DNA of 64,000 nt, from positions 1-64,000 of the forward strand of contig CAMOJK010000004.1 of the NCBI GenBank assembly GCA_946616835.1. Reading direction: 5' to 3'. The notes beneath the pieces are model-generated. The model searched no databases. It was not told the DNA's origin and worked only from the letters and a program-made list of their open reading frames with translations. The position numbers and the translations under genes were made by a program. The stretch comes from an uncultured Lachnospiraceae bacterium. Its GTDB lineage: Bacteria > Bacillota > Clostridia > Lachnospirales > Lachnospiraceae. Positions 48,316 to 57,658 of this stretch are shown here, piece after piece. Within the stretch, counting starts at the first letter, position 1, and each line of letters opens with the position of its first letter.

Positions 48316-49674
48316 ATGGCAGATTTAAAAACATATAATTTCAAATCAATAATGACCTGTGCCATGGAGGCAGAAAGAACATTACCCGGCTATACACCTG
48401 ATGAAACCGGTATCGAGCGTCGTGCTATACTAAATAAGGAAAAGAGCATGGATAATATCACCCTCATATGCCATGAGTGTATAAAGATCAAACCCGGCAG
48501 TAAAAATCAGACAGAAGCACTTAAGAAAGTCTATAGAGAAAAATTCGGCAAGAATCCCAGGAAAAATACTGTGGCTGGGGCATTATTCTTAGGACTCCCT
48601 AAAACTTTTCTACCTGCTGACTATAATCTTCCCCCTTCAGAGTATGCCGCACTCACCATGGAGCTTATGAACCAGCCCGGCATTGATAAAAAAGTACTGG
48701 AAAGTGCCCATAAAAAACTCCTTTCAAGGGATTTTTCGGATGCCGAGAAAGATGCTATAAAAGATTTCTTCGAAAAAAGCATCCCCGTACTCTGTAAGAT
48801 CCTTGGGATAAAGAAAGATGATATCCTCTATGCCATAGTCCACATGGATGAAAGCTTTCCCCATCTTCATTTTGCTTTCCTTCCTGCTAAATATGTTGCT
48901 GACAAGGAAGCCTGGGATGAGTATCAGAGCCGTGATACTAAAGGAAAATGCCCCAAAACGCTGCTGGGAGATACTAACAGGATAATTGAGGCTGCTGAAG
49001 AACCCATAGGATGTGGGGTTGAGCGTTTTGATAGGAAATTCTTATTCTGCCTTAATAAAAACCTTGAAGCAGGCTTTAGGGAGCACGGCATAGATGTAAA
49101 GATTGCTAATGGCAAGGGTCAGATAAATGATGTCCAGAAAGCATCTAAGAAACAGCGTGAGGCTGCAACCATTGCAAGAGCCGTAGAAGAAGAGTCCAAA
49201 CGCAGAAATAAAGACATGCAGAAAGAGTTTGATACTAAGCATGAGGAATATAGCCTGATCATTAATGAACAGGTAAAAAAAATTAAGGATAATAAAAAAA
49301 CCATTACGGAACAGATGGCTACTATAAAAACAAACGCTGAAACAATAAAGAAGCAGAATGAAGATATAAAATACCTTGATGGCAAGATTAAAGACAGAAA
49401 GGCACTGTTAAAGCGTCTCAGGAAGTCCATTGAAAAAGCCGAAAATCAGCTTGAAGAAATCAAAGAAAGAATAATAGGCTGGGTTGATGACGGTCTTATT
49501 AAGATAAGGAAAGCCTTATCCAGGAAAGATAAGGAAAAAGAAGCTGAAAAAGCATCAGATGAACTGCTTAACTATGCCTCGGAGATTATGACGGTCTTAC
49601 CGGAGCCTGATGATTATGATATGGAAGAGGAAAAAGAGTATTATTCTGAAGAAAACAGTGATCTGGATATATAG
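48316..49674 (+). CDS. MobV/Pre-family plasmid-type relaxase
   Basis: HMDESFPHLHFAFLPAKY matches the Mob_Pre HxDE..PHxH motif; Lys/Glu-rich coiled-coil C-terminus. Confidence 0.88.
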   Translation: MADLKTYNFKSIMTCAMEAERTLPGYTPDETGIERRAILNKEKSMDNITLICHECIKIKPGSKNQTEALKKVYREKFGKNPRKNTVAGALFLGLPKTFLPADYNLPPSEYAALTMELMNQPGIDKKVLESAHKKLLSRDFSDAEKDAIKDFFEKSIPVLCKILGIKKDDILYAIVHMDESFPHLHFAFLPAKYVADKEAWDEYQSRDTKGKCPKTLLGDTNRIIEAAEEPIGCGVERFDRKFLFCLNKNLEAGFREHGIDVKIANGKGQINDVQKASKKQREAATIARAVEEESKRRNKDMQKEFDTKHEEYSLIINEQVKKIKDNKKTITEQMATIKTNAETIKKQNEDIKYLDGKIKDRKALLKRLRKSIEKAENQLEEIKERIIGWVDDGLIKIRKALSRKDKEKEAEKASDELLNYASEIMTVLPEPDDYDMEEEKEYYSEENSDLDI

Positions 49675-49709
49675 GATTGGTAAAATGCGGGGCTGTAACG
49701 GCTCCGCAT

Positions 49710-49992
49710 TCCCTTTTTTTACAGAACTTATCCCTTTTTTTTACACATCTTCTCCCTCATTTTTAGGTAAGTTTAAGAAAACCATCCCTATTTTTTACAT
49801 ATCTTCCATTGGAGCTCTCATAATTTCTCCATAAAAACGCTTAATTTGTATCAAAACAAACATTACATTTAATATATATCCAAAGCATTTTCCGGATTTA
49901 TAGCTCCTTAGAAAAGCATCCCTAAAATATACAGAACTTCTCCCTCATTTTTAGTCAACTTCAGAAAAACCATCCCCCATTTTTAGTCAAGT
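49710..49992. repeat. Two clusters of ~22/32-bp-spaced iteron-like repeats
   Basis: TCCC(T/C)NATTTTTA-type units at 49710, 49731, 49753, 49785 and at 49919, 49941, 49973. Confidence 0.75.
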
Positions 49993-50110
49993 TTCTTCGA
50001 AGCAATAAAAATGCGGTGCTTTTTTACGGCTCCGCATCTTCTTTTTAATATGTATTGAATTGGATTTATTTGGAACAAAAGAACAACTCTTACTTTATCT
50101 TTACCTTATA

Positions 50111-50518
50111 TTAAGGAATCGGAACCGGCAGGAAGAACAGTACCACACCTGCTATAAGGGCTACAGCAACTCCAAGGGCTATGATCACGCCTATGATTGA
50201 CAATGCTGCAACTATGAAAGATACTATAGCAACGATTGCACCGCCGAAGAATGAGAATATGGAACCTATGATTCCTATGACTGCTGAAATACCAGCGATT
50301 ACTAATCCAACAAATGCGATTATTCCAATGATACCGCCTATAATGGCAATGGCTTTCTTTACATTACTCTTCTTTGACTTAACCTGACCGTATTCCTGAT
50401 ATGAAGACTCTGTATAATAACTGTTATCTACTGTCTCTTCTACGGTCTCAACGATATCTGAATAACTGTCCTTTGTTGAGTAGAATGCCTTTTCAAAACT
50501 TGTCATTGTAGCTGTCAT
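50111..50518 (-). CDS. Small Gly/Ile/Val-rich membrane protein
   Basis: C-terminal ~85 aa nearly all hydrophobic with repeated GIIG/GIIA. Confidence 0.7.
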   Translation of the reverse strand: MTATMTSFEKAFYSTKDSYSDIVETVEETVDNSYYTESSYQEYGQVKSKKSNVKKAIAIIGGIIGIIAFVGLVIAGISAVIGIIGSIFSFFGGAIVAIVSFIVAALSIIGVIIALGVAVALIAGVVLFFLPVPIP

Positions 50519-50668
50519 ATCCTTTTCCTCCTTGGTGGTAACCCCTTTTTATCTTCAGCGGCTTTCCGCTTTCCCTTTGCTTTATGATTCTATTATATGT
50601 GCCGGATCCACAATAATATATAACCGGTGCAGCATGTTGAAAGCCTATAATTTGCGTTTTCTGCCAAT

Positions 50669-50715
50669 TAAAAAAGAGATCCGTAAAACTTTATACGCTC
50701 CAGATCTCTTTTTTT
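50669..50715. terminator. Bidirectional rho-independent terminator
   Basis: AAAAAAGAGATC...GATCTCTTTTTTT. Confidence 0.75.
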
Positions 50716-50735
50716 GAAGGAAACTGCCCAGTACC

Positions 50736-50855
50736 ATGCATCTGAGCGATTTTTACCGGGCTAAAGAAACAACAACAACAACAACACACAGTAGTAGGAG
50801 TCTACTTTTTGCAGGCTGGCTCTATTTTTCTCCTACCTGCTCAGCTCAGATGCAT
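50736..50855. ncRNA. Candidate stem-closed structured element
   Basis: 12-bp perfect IR ATGCATCTGAGC (50736-50747)/GCTCAGATGCAT (50844-50855), inner GTAGGAG (50794-50800)/CTCCTAC (50830-50836), (AAC)n linker. Confidence 0.5.
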
Positions 50856-50880
50856 ATCAATATATTTATAACCACAGCCC

Positions 50881-51075
50881 TTAACAGGAGATAGCCATTC
50901 TCAGGTCACTATGGTATCTATTGTCAAATTTACGCTTTCCGGAACCTTTTTCCCGGAGTTTCGATACATTTTTTACGCCTATGCTCTTGGCATGTTTCGG
51001 ATCCCTATCGATTTTCTCAATTAATCTGCATAAACAGACTCTTTCCTGCACCGTCATAAGCATCTCCCCCCTCAT
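50881..51075 (-). CDS. Small basic hypothetical protein
   Basis: 64-aa ORF, candidate start MLMTVQERV. Confidence 0.45.
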   Translation of the reverse strand: MRGEMLMTVQERVCLCRLIEKIDRDPKHAKSIGVKNVSKLREKGSGKRKFDNRYHSDLRMAISC

Positions 51076-51088
51076 TTAATGCCTATTT

Positions 51089-51391
51089 TCAGACTTCCAC
51101 GAAATCAACATCATCTACAAAATCATAATCACCGTCGCTTGAATTTGCAGGAGTATTTGATGAACATACTGTTTCAAACAGTCTCTTTATAAGTATAATG
51201 GCTACTGATATATCCGTAACTGTTCCTATAAGGAGTACCGCCAGATCATCAAGCTGACCAATGCCTATTGCTAAATCATTAATTATATCAAACGGAAAAA
51301 TAGCATATCCCAGCATAAATAATGTAGCAACAACACCTACTGTAATAGGAACAACGGGACTCTTCTTCTCACAACTCATTTCATTCTTCAT
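51089..51391 (-). CDS. DUF1232 (YkvA-like) membrane protein
   Basis: YAIFPFDIINDLAIGIGQLDDLAVLLIG. Confidence 0.8.
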   Translation of the reverse strand: MKNEMSCEKKSPVVPITVGVVATLFMLGYAIFPFDIINDLAIGIGQLDDLAVLLIGTVTDISVAIILIKRLFETVCSSNTPANSSDGDYDFVDDVDFVEV

Positions 51392-51645
51392 AATGTTTCT
51401 CCTTTCAATTTTGATGTTTACCTTTGTGTTTGTTGTTTGTTGCTTTGCTTTATGGTTAAAGTATATGCCTTCAAGGGGTAATAATACATATCTGAACCGG
51501 CAGGATACTGGCTCATATTTTTCAGATTAGGCAAAATAAATACGGGATTTTAGGAAAGCATTATAAAGAAATAGATACATGCTTGAAATAAAAAAGGAAC
51601 ACTATCGGGTTGGTAGCGTTCCATGAATGTCGTGCGACTTTTTAA

Positions 51646-52350
51646 TTAGTTAAACATTGCATCTACAGTTGCAGGGTCAAAGAAATATGTGGCATATCTT
51701 CCAGCTCGTGTATCTGCATCCTGACACCAGATAGGGTCCTCATATAATGTCATAGTAGTGTCATCAGCTACAGAGGCATAATTACGAATTATATCATTAG
51801 CTGACATAATAGCTGCCTCGGGGTGATTATAGAAAGCAGGGTTATCAACTACTATCTGTGTACCGGGTACTGTACCACCGTATGTGTAAGCTACACCATT
51901 TACATATACAGTACTACCGATAGGAAGGGATTTGTCAGTTGTATTATATTCTGCAACCGCCTGAACAGTAGTTGTTGTAGTCGTAGTTGTTTCTTCAGGA
52001 GGTGCTGTTGTTGCTGTTGTCTGGGTTGTTGTTTCAGCAGGCTGGGTTTCAGCTACTGTAGTCGTAGTCTGTGCCTCAGTTGTAGTAGTGGTTGCTTCAG
52101 TAGTCGTGGTTGCTTCTTCAGGCGGAGTCTCAGCAGTAGTTGTCGTTGTCTCAGTTTCTTCTTTTTCCTCAGCCACCGTTGTTGTTACCGGTTCTTCTTC
52201 TGTATCATTTTCAGCAAGCATTTCTGTAGTAGCATCATTTTCAGATACCACTTCAGCTTCAACAGGTTCTTCTTCCCTACCACATCCACATCCGGTTATT
52301 ACTGCAGATACAAGCCCTACTGCCAACAATGAACATATTACTTTTTTCAT
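51646..52350 (-). CDS. Lipoprotein with Thr/Glu-rich low-complexity stalk
   Basis: MKKVICSLLAVGLVSAVITGCGCG lipobox, ~85 aa of TTTTxE repeats, folded C-terminal domain. Confidence 0.8.
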   Translation of the reverse strand: MKKVICSLLAVGLVSAVITGCGCGREEEPVEAEVVSENDATTEMLAENDTEEEPVTTTVAEEKEETETTTTTAETPPEEATTTTEATTTTTEAQTTTTVAETQPAETTTQTTATTAPPEETTTTTTTTVQAVAEYNTTDKSLPIGSTVYVNGVAYTYGGTVPGTQIVVDNPAFYNHPEAAIMSANDIIRNYASVADDTTMTLYEDPIWCQDADTRAGRYATYFFDPATVDAMFN

Positions 52351-52580
52351 GAAAACCTCCAGCACATGATGTCATTTAGCTCTGTATAAACATGTCCATT
52401 CTCCCCCCCCCCCCTTGAAAAATCAAGATTTAATTTTTGATTATTTAACAACAGTAATAATCATCCTTGATTGGGCAGAGATTTTCACAAAATAAAAATG
52501 CGAAGCTTTAAAGCTCCGCATCTTCTCTTGATAATGTATTACTTTGCGTATATATAAAGGTACAAATAGAGTATCTTATC

Positions 52581-52871
52581 TTACTTCTTAGCTCCGTTCA
52601 CAGTATCCTTAAGAGCCTTACCAGCCTTGAACTTAGGAACTGTAGCTGCAGGGATCTTGATAGCCTCACCAGTCTTAGGATTCTTACCCTTACGAGCTGC
52701 TCTCTTAGATGTCTCGAATGTACCGAAACCTACAAGCTGAACCTTGCCCTTCTTCTTAAGCTCCTTTTCTACTGCATTTGTGAAAGCTTTAAGTGCCCTC
52801 TCACTGTCTGCCTTTGTAAGACCAGACTCTTTAGCCATTGCCTCAACAAATTCTACTCTGTTCATGTTCAT
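52581..52871 (-). CDS. HU-family DNA-binding protein
   Basis: MNMNRVEFVEAMAKESGLTKADSERALKAFTNAVEKELKKKGKVQLVGFGTFETSKRAARKGKNPKTGE. Confidence 0.97.
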   Translation of the reverse strand: MNMNRVEFVEAMAKESGLTKADSERALKAFTNAVEKELKKKGKVQLVGFGTFETSKRAARKGKNPKTGEAIKIPAATVPKFKAGKALKDTVNGAKK

Positions 52872-52962
52872 TCTCCTTTAAAATTGTTTTATTAACATAA
52901 AAATGCTACCAAATTATGTCCGAAATAGCAAGAAAACAAGCAAATATCTGCTGTCATGTAAC

Positions 52963-53529
52963 CTACAAAAATGTCATCTGCTCATTCTCAACCTCTGCCT
53001 TAACAGAAACCGGTTCAGAGGCAAGCACATCCCTATAATTCTCAGAAAACCACTCCCCAACCTTATCCTTAGGAACAATAAGAGGCATCCTTTCATGAAT
53101 ACGGCTCATCTCTCCGGCAGAAGGTCTCGTAATTATCACAAACCTTTCCATTCCTGCCCTGATACCGTATATACCGGCAAAGTAGATAAACGGTTCATCT
53201 GGAACAGTAACCGTTGCTTTCTGTTTTAACCGGTCCCATTCATAAAAGCCGTTTGCAGGAACAAGGCAGCGTCTGTTCATTATATCTTCTGAAAACATAG
53301 GCTTTTCATGCAGTGTCTCAGCTCTTGCATTTATAACCAAGCCCTTATTACCGTTCGAAGGATATCCCCAGAAACATATCTGACCACATAATTTATCTGC
53401 TTTATTCCGGATAATAAAGGCATTCTCTGAAGGATGTATATCCCCAGAAAGCCTTACTGATTCACCAACAACCGGCAGATCATCAAAATATTCATAAGTT
53501 TCTGACCATATATAATATCTGCAGCACAT
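52963..53529 (-). CDS. SOS response-associated peptidase / abasic-site crosslinking protein (SRAP, YedK/HMCES-like)
   Basis: MCCRYY start (catalytic Cys2), INARAETLHEKPMF, RRCLVPANGFYEWDRL, ITRPSAGEMSRIHERMPLIV. Confidence 0.93.
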   Translation of the reverse strand: MCCRYYIWSETYEYFDDLPVVGESVRLSGDIHPSENAFIIRNKADKLCGQICFWGYPSNGNKGLVINARAETLHEKPMFSEDIMNRRCLVPANGFYEWDRLKQKATVTVPDEPFIYFAGIYGIRAGMERFVIITRPSAGEMSRIHERMPLIVPKDKVGEWFSENYRDVLASEPVSVKAEVENEQMTFL

Positions 53530-53534
53530 ATCTT

Positions 53535-53846
53535 CTATCCAGTAGATATCTTCCACTCCATCTTATCGGGCTCATAATAAAGTGTAACCCGTCTTTCCCG
53601 GTTCAGTACATGTATCCTGCAGTCATAGATCAGCGTATTATTCGTCACAGATACACCGTCCGGCATGGTCCTTGCTCCATGATGTGACAGATCATTAAAG
53701 CCCTTTATATTGAAGACCTGATACTCTCCCTCTTCATTTACCACCCGGATCCTTATGGGTGTAATCTCCCCCTTGGCTGAATGCATACAGATTACATCAA
53801 CAGGTTTCGCTATTGGTTCATAATTATCATCCGTTATCATACACAT
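53535..53846 (-). CDS. Small protein co-transcribed with SRAP
   Basis: 103-aa ORF between the SOS box and SRAP, few bp gap to SRAP. Confidence 0.7.
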   Translation of the reverse strand: MCMITDDNYEPIAKPVDVICMHSAKGEITPIRIRVVNEEGEYQVFNIKGFNDLSHHGARTMPDGVSVTNNTLIYDCRIHVLNRERRVTLYYEPDKMEWKISTG

Positions 53847-53877
53847 ACACCTTCTTTCATGTGTATATGTAATTATA

Positions 53878-53889
53878 GAACATATGTTC
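53878..53889. promoter_or_regulatory. LexA/SOS box
   Basis: GAACATATGTTC, a perfect palindrome matching the Gram-positive GAACNNNNGTTC consensus, 31 bp upstream of 53846. Confidence 0.85.
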
Positions 53890-53906
53890 TTATTTGTAAA
53901 GTATAG

Positions 53907-54242
53907 TTAGCTGTTTTTTGCAGACACTTCATCCACTGTATCTTCTTCCATATAATTTTTTATAATTATCGCATTTTCATCCTTGGCAATATTTCGCAAA
54001 ATAGGAGCGTCTTCAATATTATCAGAGTAAGCAATGATATTTATTATAGAAGGATCATCACATGATTTTAACCCGACAGATATTCTTCCCTTGTGTTGAA
54101 AAAGCCAATTATTTTTATCGGTTGCTATAGGATTTTGTCTTAAATCATGAAACTTATCTGTACATATCATGATAAAGCCCCCTGTTTTGGCTATCCAGAA
54201 CCGTGCCATCCATATCAAATATTACAGTGTTTATTTTTTCCA
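53907..54242 (-). pseudogene. HAD-like fragment (DxDGT motif) interrupted by frame change
   Basis: MEKINTVIFDMDGTVLDSQNRGLYHDMYR* in one frame, then MICTDKFHDLRQNPIATDKNN... in another frame over the same stretch. Confidence 0.4.
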
Positions 54243-54289
54243 TTATCATACCTGCAAAAATTATGTAATAAACATATACATTATATATC

Positions 54290-56533
54290 TTATGATAACC
54301 GTTCCCTAAGCATTGTATTCCTCTTGGTAACGGTAACATTCCTTACAGCCATAGATAAAGCCTTTTTTGTCCCGACCATTACCAGCAGTCTCTTAGCCCT
54401 TGTAATGCCGGTATATACAAGATTACGCTGCAGCATAATATAATGACTCGTCATTATCGGCATTACAACTATGGGATATTCAGACCCCTGTGACTTATGT
54501 ATCGTGGTAGCATAGGCATGTACCAGCTCATCAAGCTCTGTAACATCATATGTAACATCCCTGCCCTCAAAATCGACAGTCAGTGTTCTGTCCGTTTCAT
54601 TAATAGACCTTATGATGCCTATGTCGCCGTTATATACATCCTTATCATAATTATTCTTAATCTGCATCACCTTATCATCAGCCCTATATACATAGCCGCT
54701 GCGTCTGAGACACGGCTTAGGCATCTTGACAAGTCCTCGACCACGGATAGGGACTTCCTGTTCTGCAGGGTTAATAGCCTCCTGTAATTCAATATTAAGA
54801 TTAACTGCACCTGCCACAGACCTCTGCATAGGCGTTAATACCTGAATCTGTGACGGATCATAATGATAATGTCTCGGCAGGATATCCTTTACAAGCTGAA
54901 CTATCAGATCAACAACATCCTCCGGCTCTTCCTTTTCAATAAAGAAGAAGTCACCGGTCTTCTCATTTGTAATAATCGGCAAATGCCCTTCATTGATCCT
55001 GTGGGCATTCATTATAATCTGGCTGGTCTGTGCCTGACGGAAGATCTTATTAAGCCTTACTACCGGAAAAGCCTCAGAGTCTATGATATCTCTCAATACA
55101 TTTCCTGCACCTACTGACGGAAGCTGGTCTATATCACCCACAAGAATCAGTCTCATTGTAGGCGGAATAGCCTTTAACAGGGCATTCATAAGGATAATAT
55201 CTATCATGGAACATTCATCAACTATAAGTACATCACCTTCTAAAGGATCATCTTCATTCTTCTTATATCCTGCCGGGGGCTTACATTCCAACAGACGGTG
55301 TATTGTCTTAGCCTCCATCCCTGTAGCTTCGGACATCCTTTTAGCCGCACGCCCAGTAGGAGCAGCAAGAAGTATCTTCAGATTAAACATCTTAAATTCT
55401 TCAATAATCCCTCGGAGAGTAGTTGTCTTTCCTGTTCCCGGACCTCCAGTTAAGATCATTATCTTTGACGCAGCAGCAGTCCTTATGGCTTCTTTCTGAA
55501 TATCCTCATATTCCATTCCTGTTCTTTTTTCGATTACGGAGGGATCTATAGACAATGTAGTACTGCCACGCTCAGCACGCATAGACATAATTTTAGTGTA
55601 AAGGCGGTCTTCCGCAGGAGTTGATGCAAGACGGCTTAATCTTCCGGCAACACCCGTCTCTGCAAAATAAAACGATGGCAGATATACAGGCGTAAGGACA
55701 TTTCCTTTTGAATCCTGCTTCACAAGGTCTTCTTCAATGATAAGGTCGTTTGCCCTGATCATGTCATCAAGAGTCATAACTATAGTCTCAGATGATGCCT
55801 CAAGTAATTCTGATGCCTTGTTTATAAGCTGAGCCTTATCTGCAAATACATGACCATCATTAGAAAGCTCTGACAGTGTGTACATCAGACCGCTTCTTAA
55901 CCTTACAAAAGATTCTTTTTCAAAGCCAAGCTTAGTTGCTATAGTATCAGCAGTCTTAAAGCCTATTCCCCAGATATCGTCAGCAAGACGGTAAGGATTC
56001 TGCTTCATAACCTCTATACTACCGTTACCATACTGTTTGTATATCTTAGCAGCAAGTGATGTCTGTACCTGATGTTCCTGAAGGAAAAGCATGATGTTCT
56101 TTACTTCTTTCTGCCTTTCCCATGACTCAGCAATCATGGCTACACGCTTCTTTCCTATGCCCTCAACTTCAATAAGGGCACCTACATTATCTTCAATGAC
56201 AGCAAAGGTATCCTGACCGAACTTCTGAACAATCTTCTTTGCAAATTTAGGACCGACACCCTTTATAAGTCCGGAACCGAGGTATCTCTCCATGCCATAA
56301 ATAGTAGCAGGAAGAGTCTCTTCCCAGTTTTCAGCCACAAACTGCCGACCATATTTGGCATCAACCTTCCAATTTCCTTCAACTAAAAGAACTGATCCGA
56401 CATTGGCATCCACAAGATTACCAATGACCGGAACCAGTTCTGTATAATCCTTTACACGGCATTTAAGGACCGAATAGCCGGATTCAGGATCCTGGTATGT
56501 AATTCTTTCTACAACGCATCTGATCTTATTCAT
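54290..56533 (-). CDS. recD2: RecD2-type SF1 helicase
   Basis: GVGPKFAKKIVQKFG, EGIGKKRVAMI, ILTGGPGTGKTTTLRGII, DECSMIDIILMNALLKAIP, LVGDIDQLPSVGAGNVLRD, VHAYATTIHKSQGSEYPIVVMP. Confidence 0.95.
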   Translation of the reverse strand: MNKIRCVVERITYQDPESGYSVLKCRVKDYTELVPVIGNLVDANVGSVLLVEGNWKVDAKYGRQFVAENWEETLPATIYGMERYLGSGLIKGVGPKFAKKIVQKFGQDTFAVIEDNVGALIEVEGIGKKRVAMIAESWERQKEVKNIMLFLQEHQVQTSLAAKIYKQYGNGSIEVMKQNPYRLADDIWGIGFKTADTIATKLGFEKESFVRLRSGLMYTLSELSNDGHVFADKAQLINKASELLEASSETIVMTLDDMIRANDLIIEEDLVKQDSKGNVLTPVYLPSFYFAETGVAGRLSRLASTPAEDRLYTKIMSMRAERGSTTLSIDPSVIEKRTGMEYEDIQKEAIRTAAASKIMILTGGPGTGKTTTLRGIIEEFKMFNLKILLAAPTGRAAKRMSEATGMEAKTIHRLLECKPPAGYKKNEDDPLEGDVLIVDECSMIDIILMNALLKAIPPTMRLILVGDIDQLPSVGAGNVLRDIIDSEAFPVVRLNKIFRQAQTSQIIMNAHRINEGHLPIITNEKTGDFFFIEKEEPEDVVDLIVQLVKDILPRHYHYDPSQIQVLTPMQRSVAGAVNLNIELQEAINPAEQEVPIRGRGLVKMPKPCLRRSGYVYRADDKVMQIKNNYDKDVYNGDIGIIRSINETDRTLTVDFEGRDVTYDVTELDELVHAYATTIHKSQGSEYPIVVMPIMTSHYIMLQRNLVYTGITRAKRLLVMVGTKKALSMAVRNVTVTKRNTMLRERLS

Positions 56534-56566
56534 TTTAAAACTTCCTCTTACATTTTTATTATAACT

Positions 56567-57265
56567 TCAATCATCAATAGATTCCAACAGCTGTCGCTTA
56601 TATTTATAGTAGGAATTCTTACTTATTCCCGCCAGCTTCATTACTTCAATGTCCTTCATAGGTCCTCCGAAGTCTTTTGCATACTTCATAATGATTTCTT
56701 TAGCCTTGATACTCTTACTTGTTGTGAGCTTTCTTCCCTTTTCAATCCCAACCCGTTTTCCGGCAGCCTGAGCACGCCTGACTCCTTCAGATGTTCTCTT
56801 ATGAAGATAATCTATTTCAGCCTGTGCCGTCTGAAAAGCAAGTTCAATCTGCTTCTTAGCAAGCCTTTTCAGATATTTGTTTATTCCGATCAGTATTTCA
56901 TCAACATCAGTACCAGTAAGCTGGATGTTTGCCTGTAAAGCTTCCTTATATGTAGCTGTATTGATGTGAGGCTCCTTAAGGAAAACAAGCTCAATGCCTT
57001 TTTCAAAGAGTTCCTCATACAAAGCATATCCGTCTTCAGCATCACGGGACATACGGGATACTTCATCAAAGACAATAGTATCCCCGGGCTGAACCTGCCT
57101 CATCATTCTCTGGAAAGCAGGACGGTTTAATCTTGTACCTGTGAATTCATCCTGAAATATCACTGCATCAGGATATGCTTTTTTTATATTCACTATCTGC
57201 CTTTCAAGAGACTGCTTTTTTGTAGAGACTCTTGCGTATCCAAATATGATCGGTTTTCTTGCCAT
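56567..57265 (-). CDS. Serine recombinase (resolvase family)
   Basis: FGYARVSTKKQSLERQIVNI..DEFTGTRLNRPAFQRMM..DTIVFDEVSRMSRDAEDGYALYEEL. Confidence 0.93.
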   Translation of the reverse strand: MARKPIIFGYARVSTKKQSLERQIVNIKKAYPDAVIFQDEFTGTRLNRPAFQRMMRQVQPGDTIVFDEVSRMSRDAEDGYALYEELFEKGIELVFLKEPHINTATYKEALQANIQLTGTDVDEILIGINKYLKRLAKKQIELAFQTAQAEIDYLHKRTSEGVRRAQAAGKRVGIEKGRKLTTSKSIKAKEIIMKYAKDFGGPMKDIEVMKLAGISKNSYYKYKRQLLESIDD

Positions 57266-57286
57266 ACAGTATCCCCCTTTTATATC

Positions 57287-57532
57287 TCACTGCAATAATA
57301 CTGTCTGCCACTGCTCAAGGAATCCTTCAATGATATCTTCATCGTCCTTAGACTTTTCAAATAACTCAGACGGAGAATACCTTAATGTTTTTCCGTCCTT
57401 TCTCAGTTCGACTATAAAATCTTTAATGTAATCTCCACCGTTCACTATATATCTTTCAGTGCCCGGAAATCTTTCATCTATCATGTCGTTTAAATAGCCA
57501 TTAAATTCGTGTATGTTTAAAAAATCGCTCAT
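57287..57532 (-). CDS. Small hypothetical protein
   Basis: ORF in element orientation, likely start MSDFLNIHEF. Confidence 0.55.
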   Translation of the reverse strand: MSDFLNIHEFNGYLNDMIDERFPGTERYIVNGGDYIKDFIVELRKDGKTLRYSPSELFEKSKDDEDIIEGFLEQWQTVLLQ

Positions 57533-57658
57533 AAAACCTCCGCTGAAATATATCAAACCTAACGAGCGGAACTCTTAATGCTAAAATTCCGTTATCAAAA
57601 TCACATAAAGCCCATAACTTTTAATACTTTTTAAGGCAGGGCTTGGTTTGGTAATCTT

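Noticed and set aside
49707-49995. T-rich repeats as CRISPR
   Set aside because: Irregular 21/22/32-bp spacing, no unique spacers, no cas genes
51823-52369. Plus-strand Ser/Cys/Val-rich ORFs opposite the lipoprotein
   Set aside because: Antisense readings of ACN/GAN codon repeats; low-complexity artefacts
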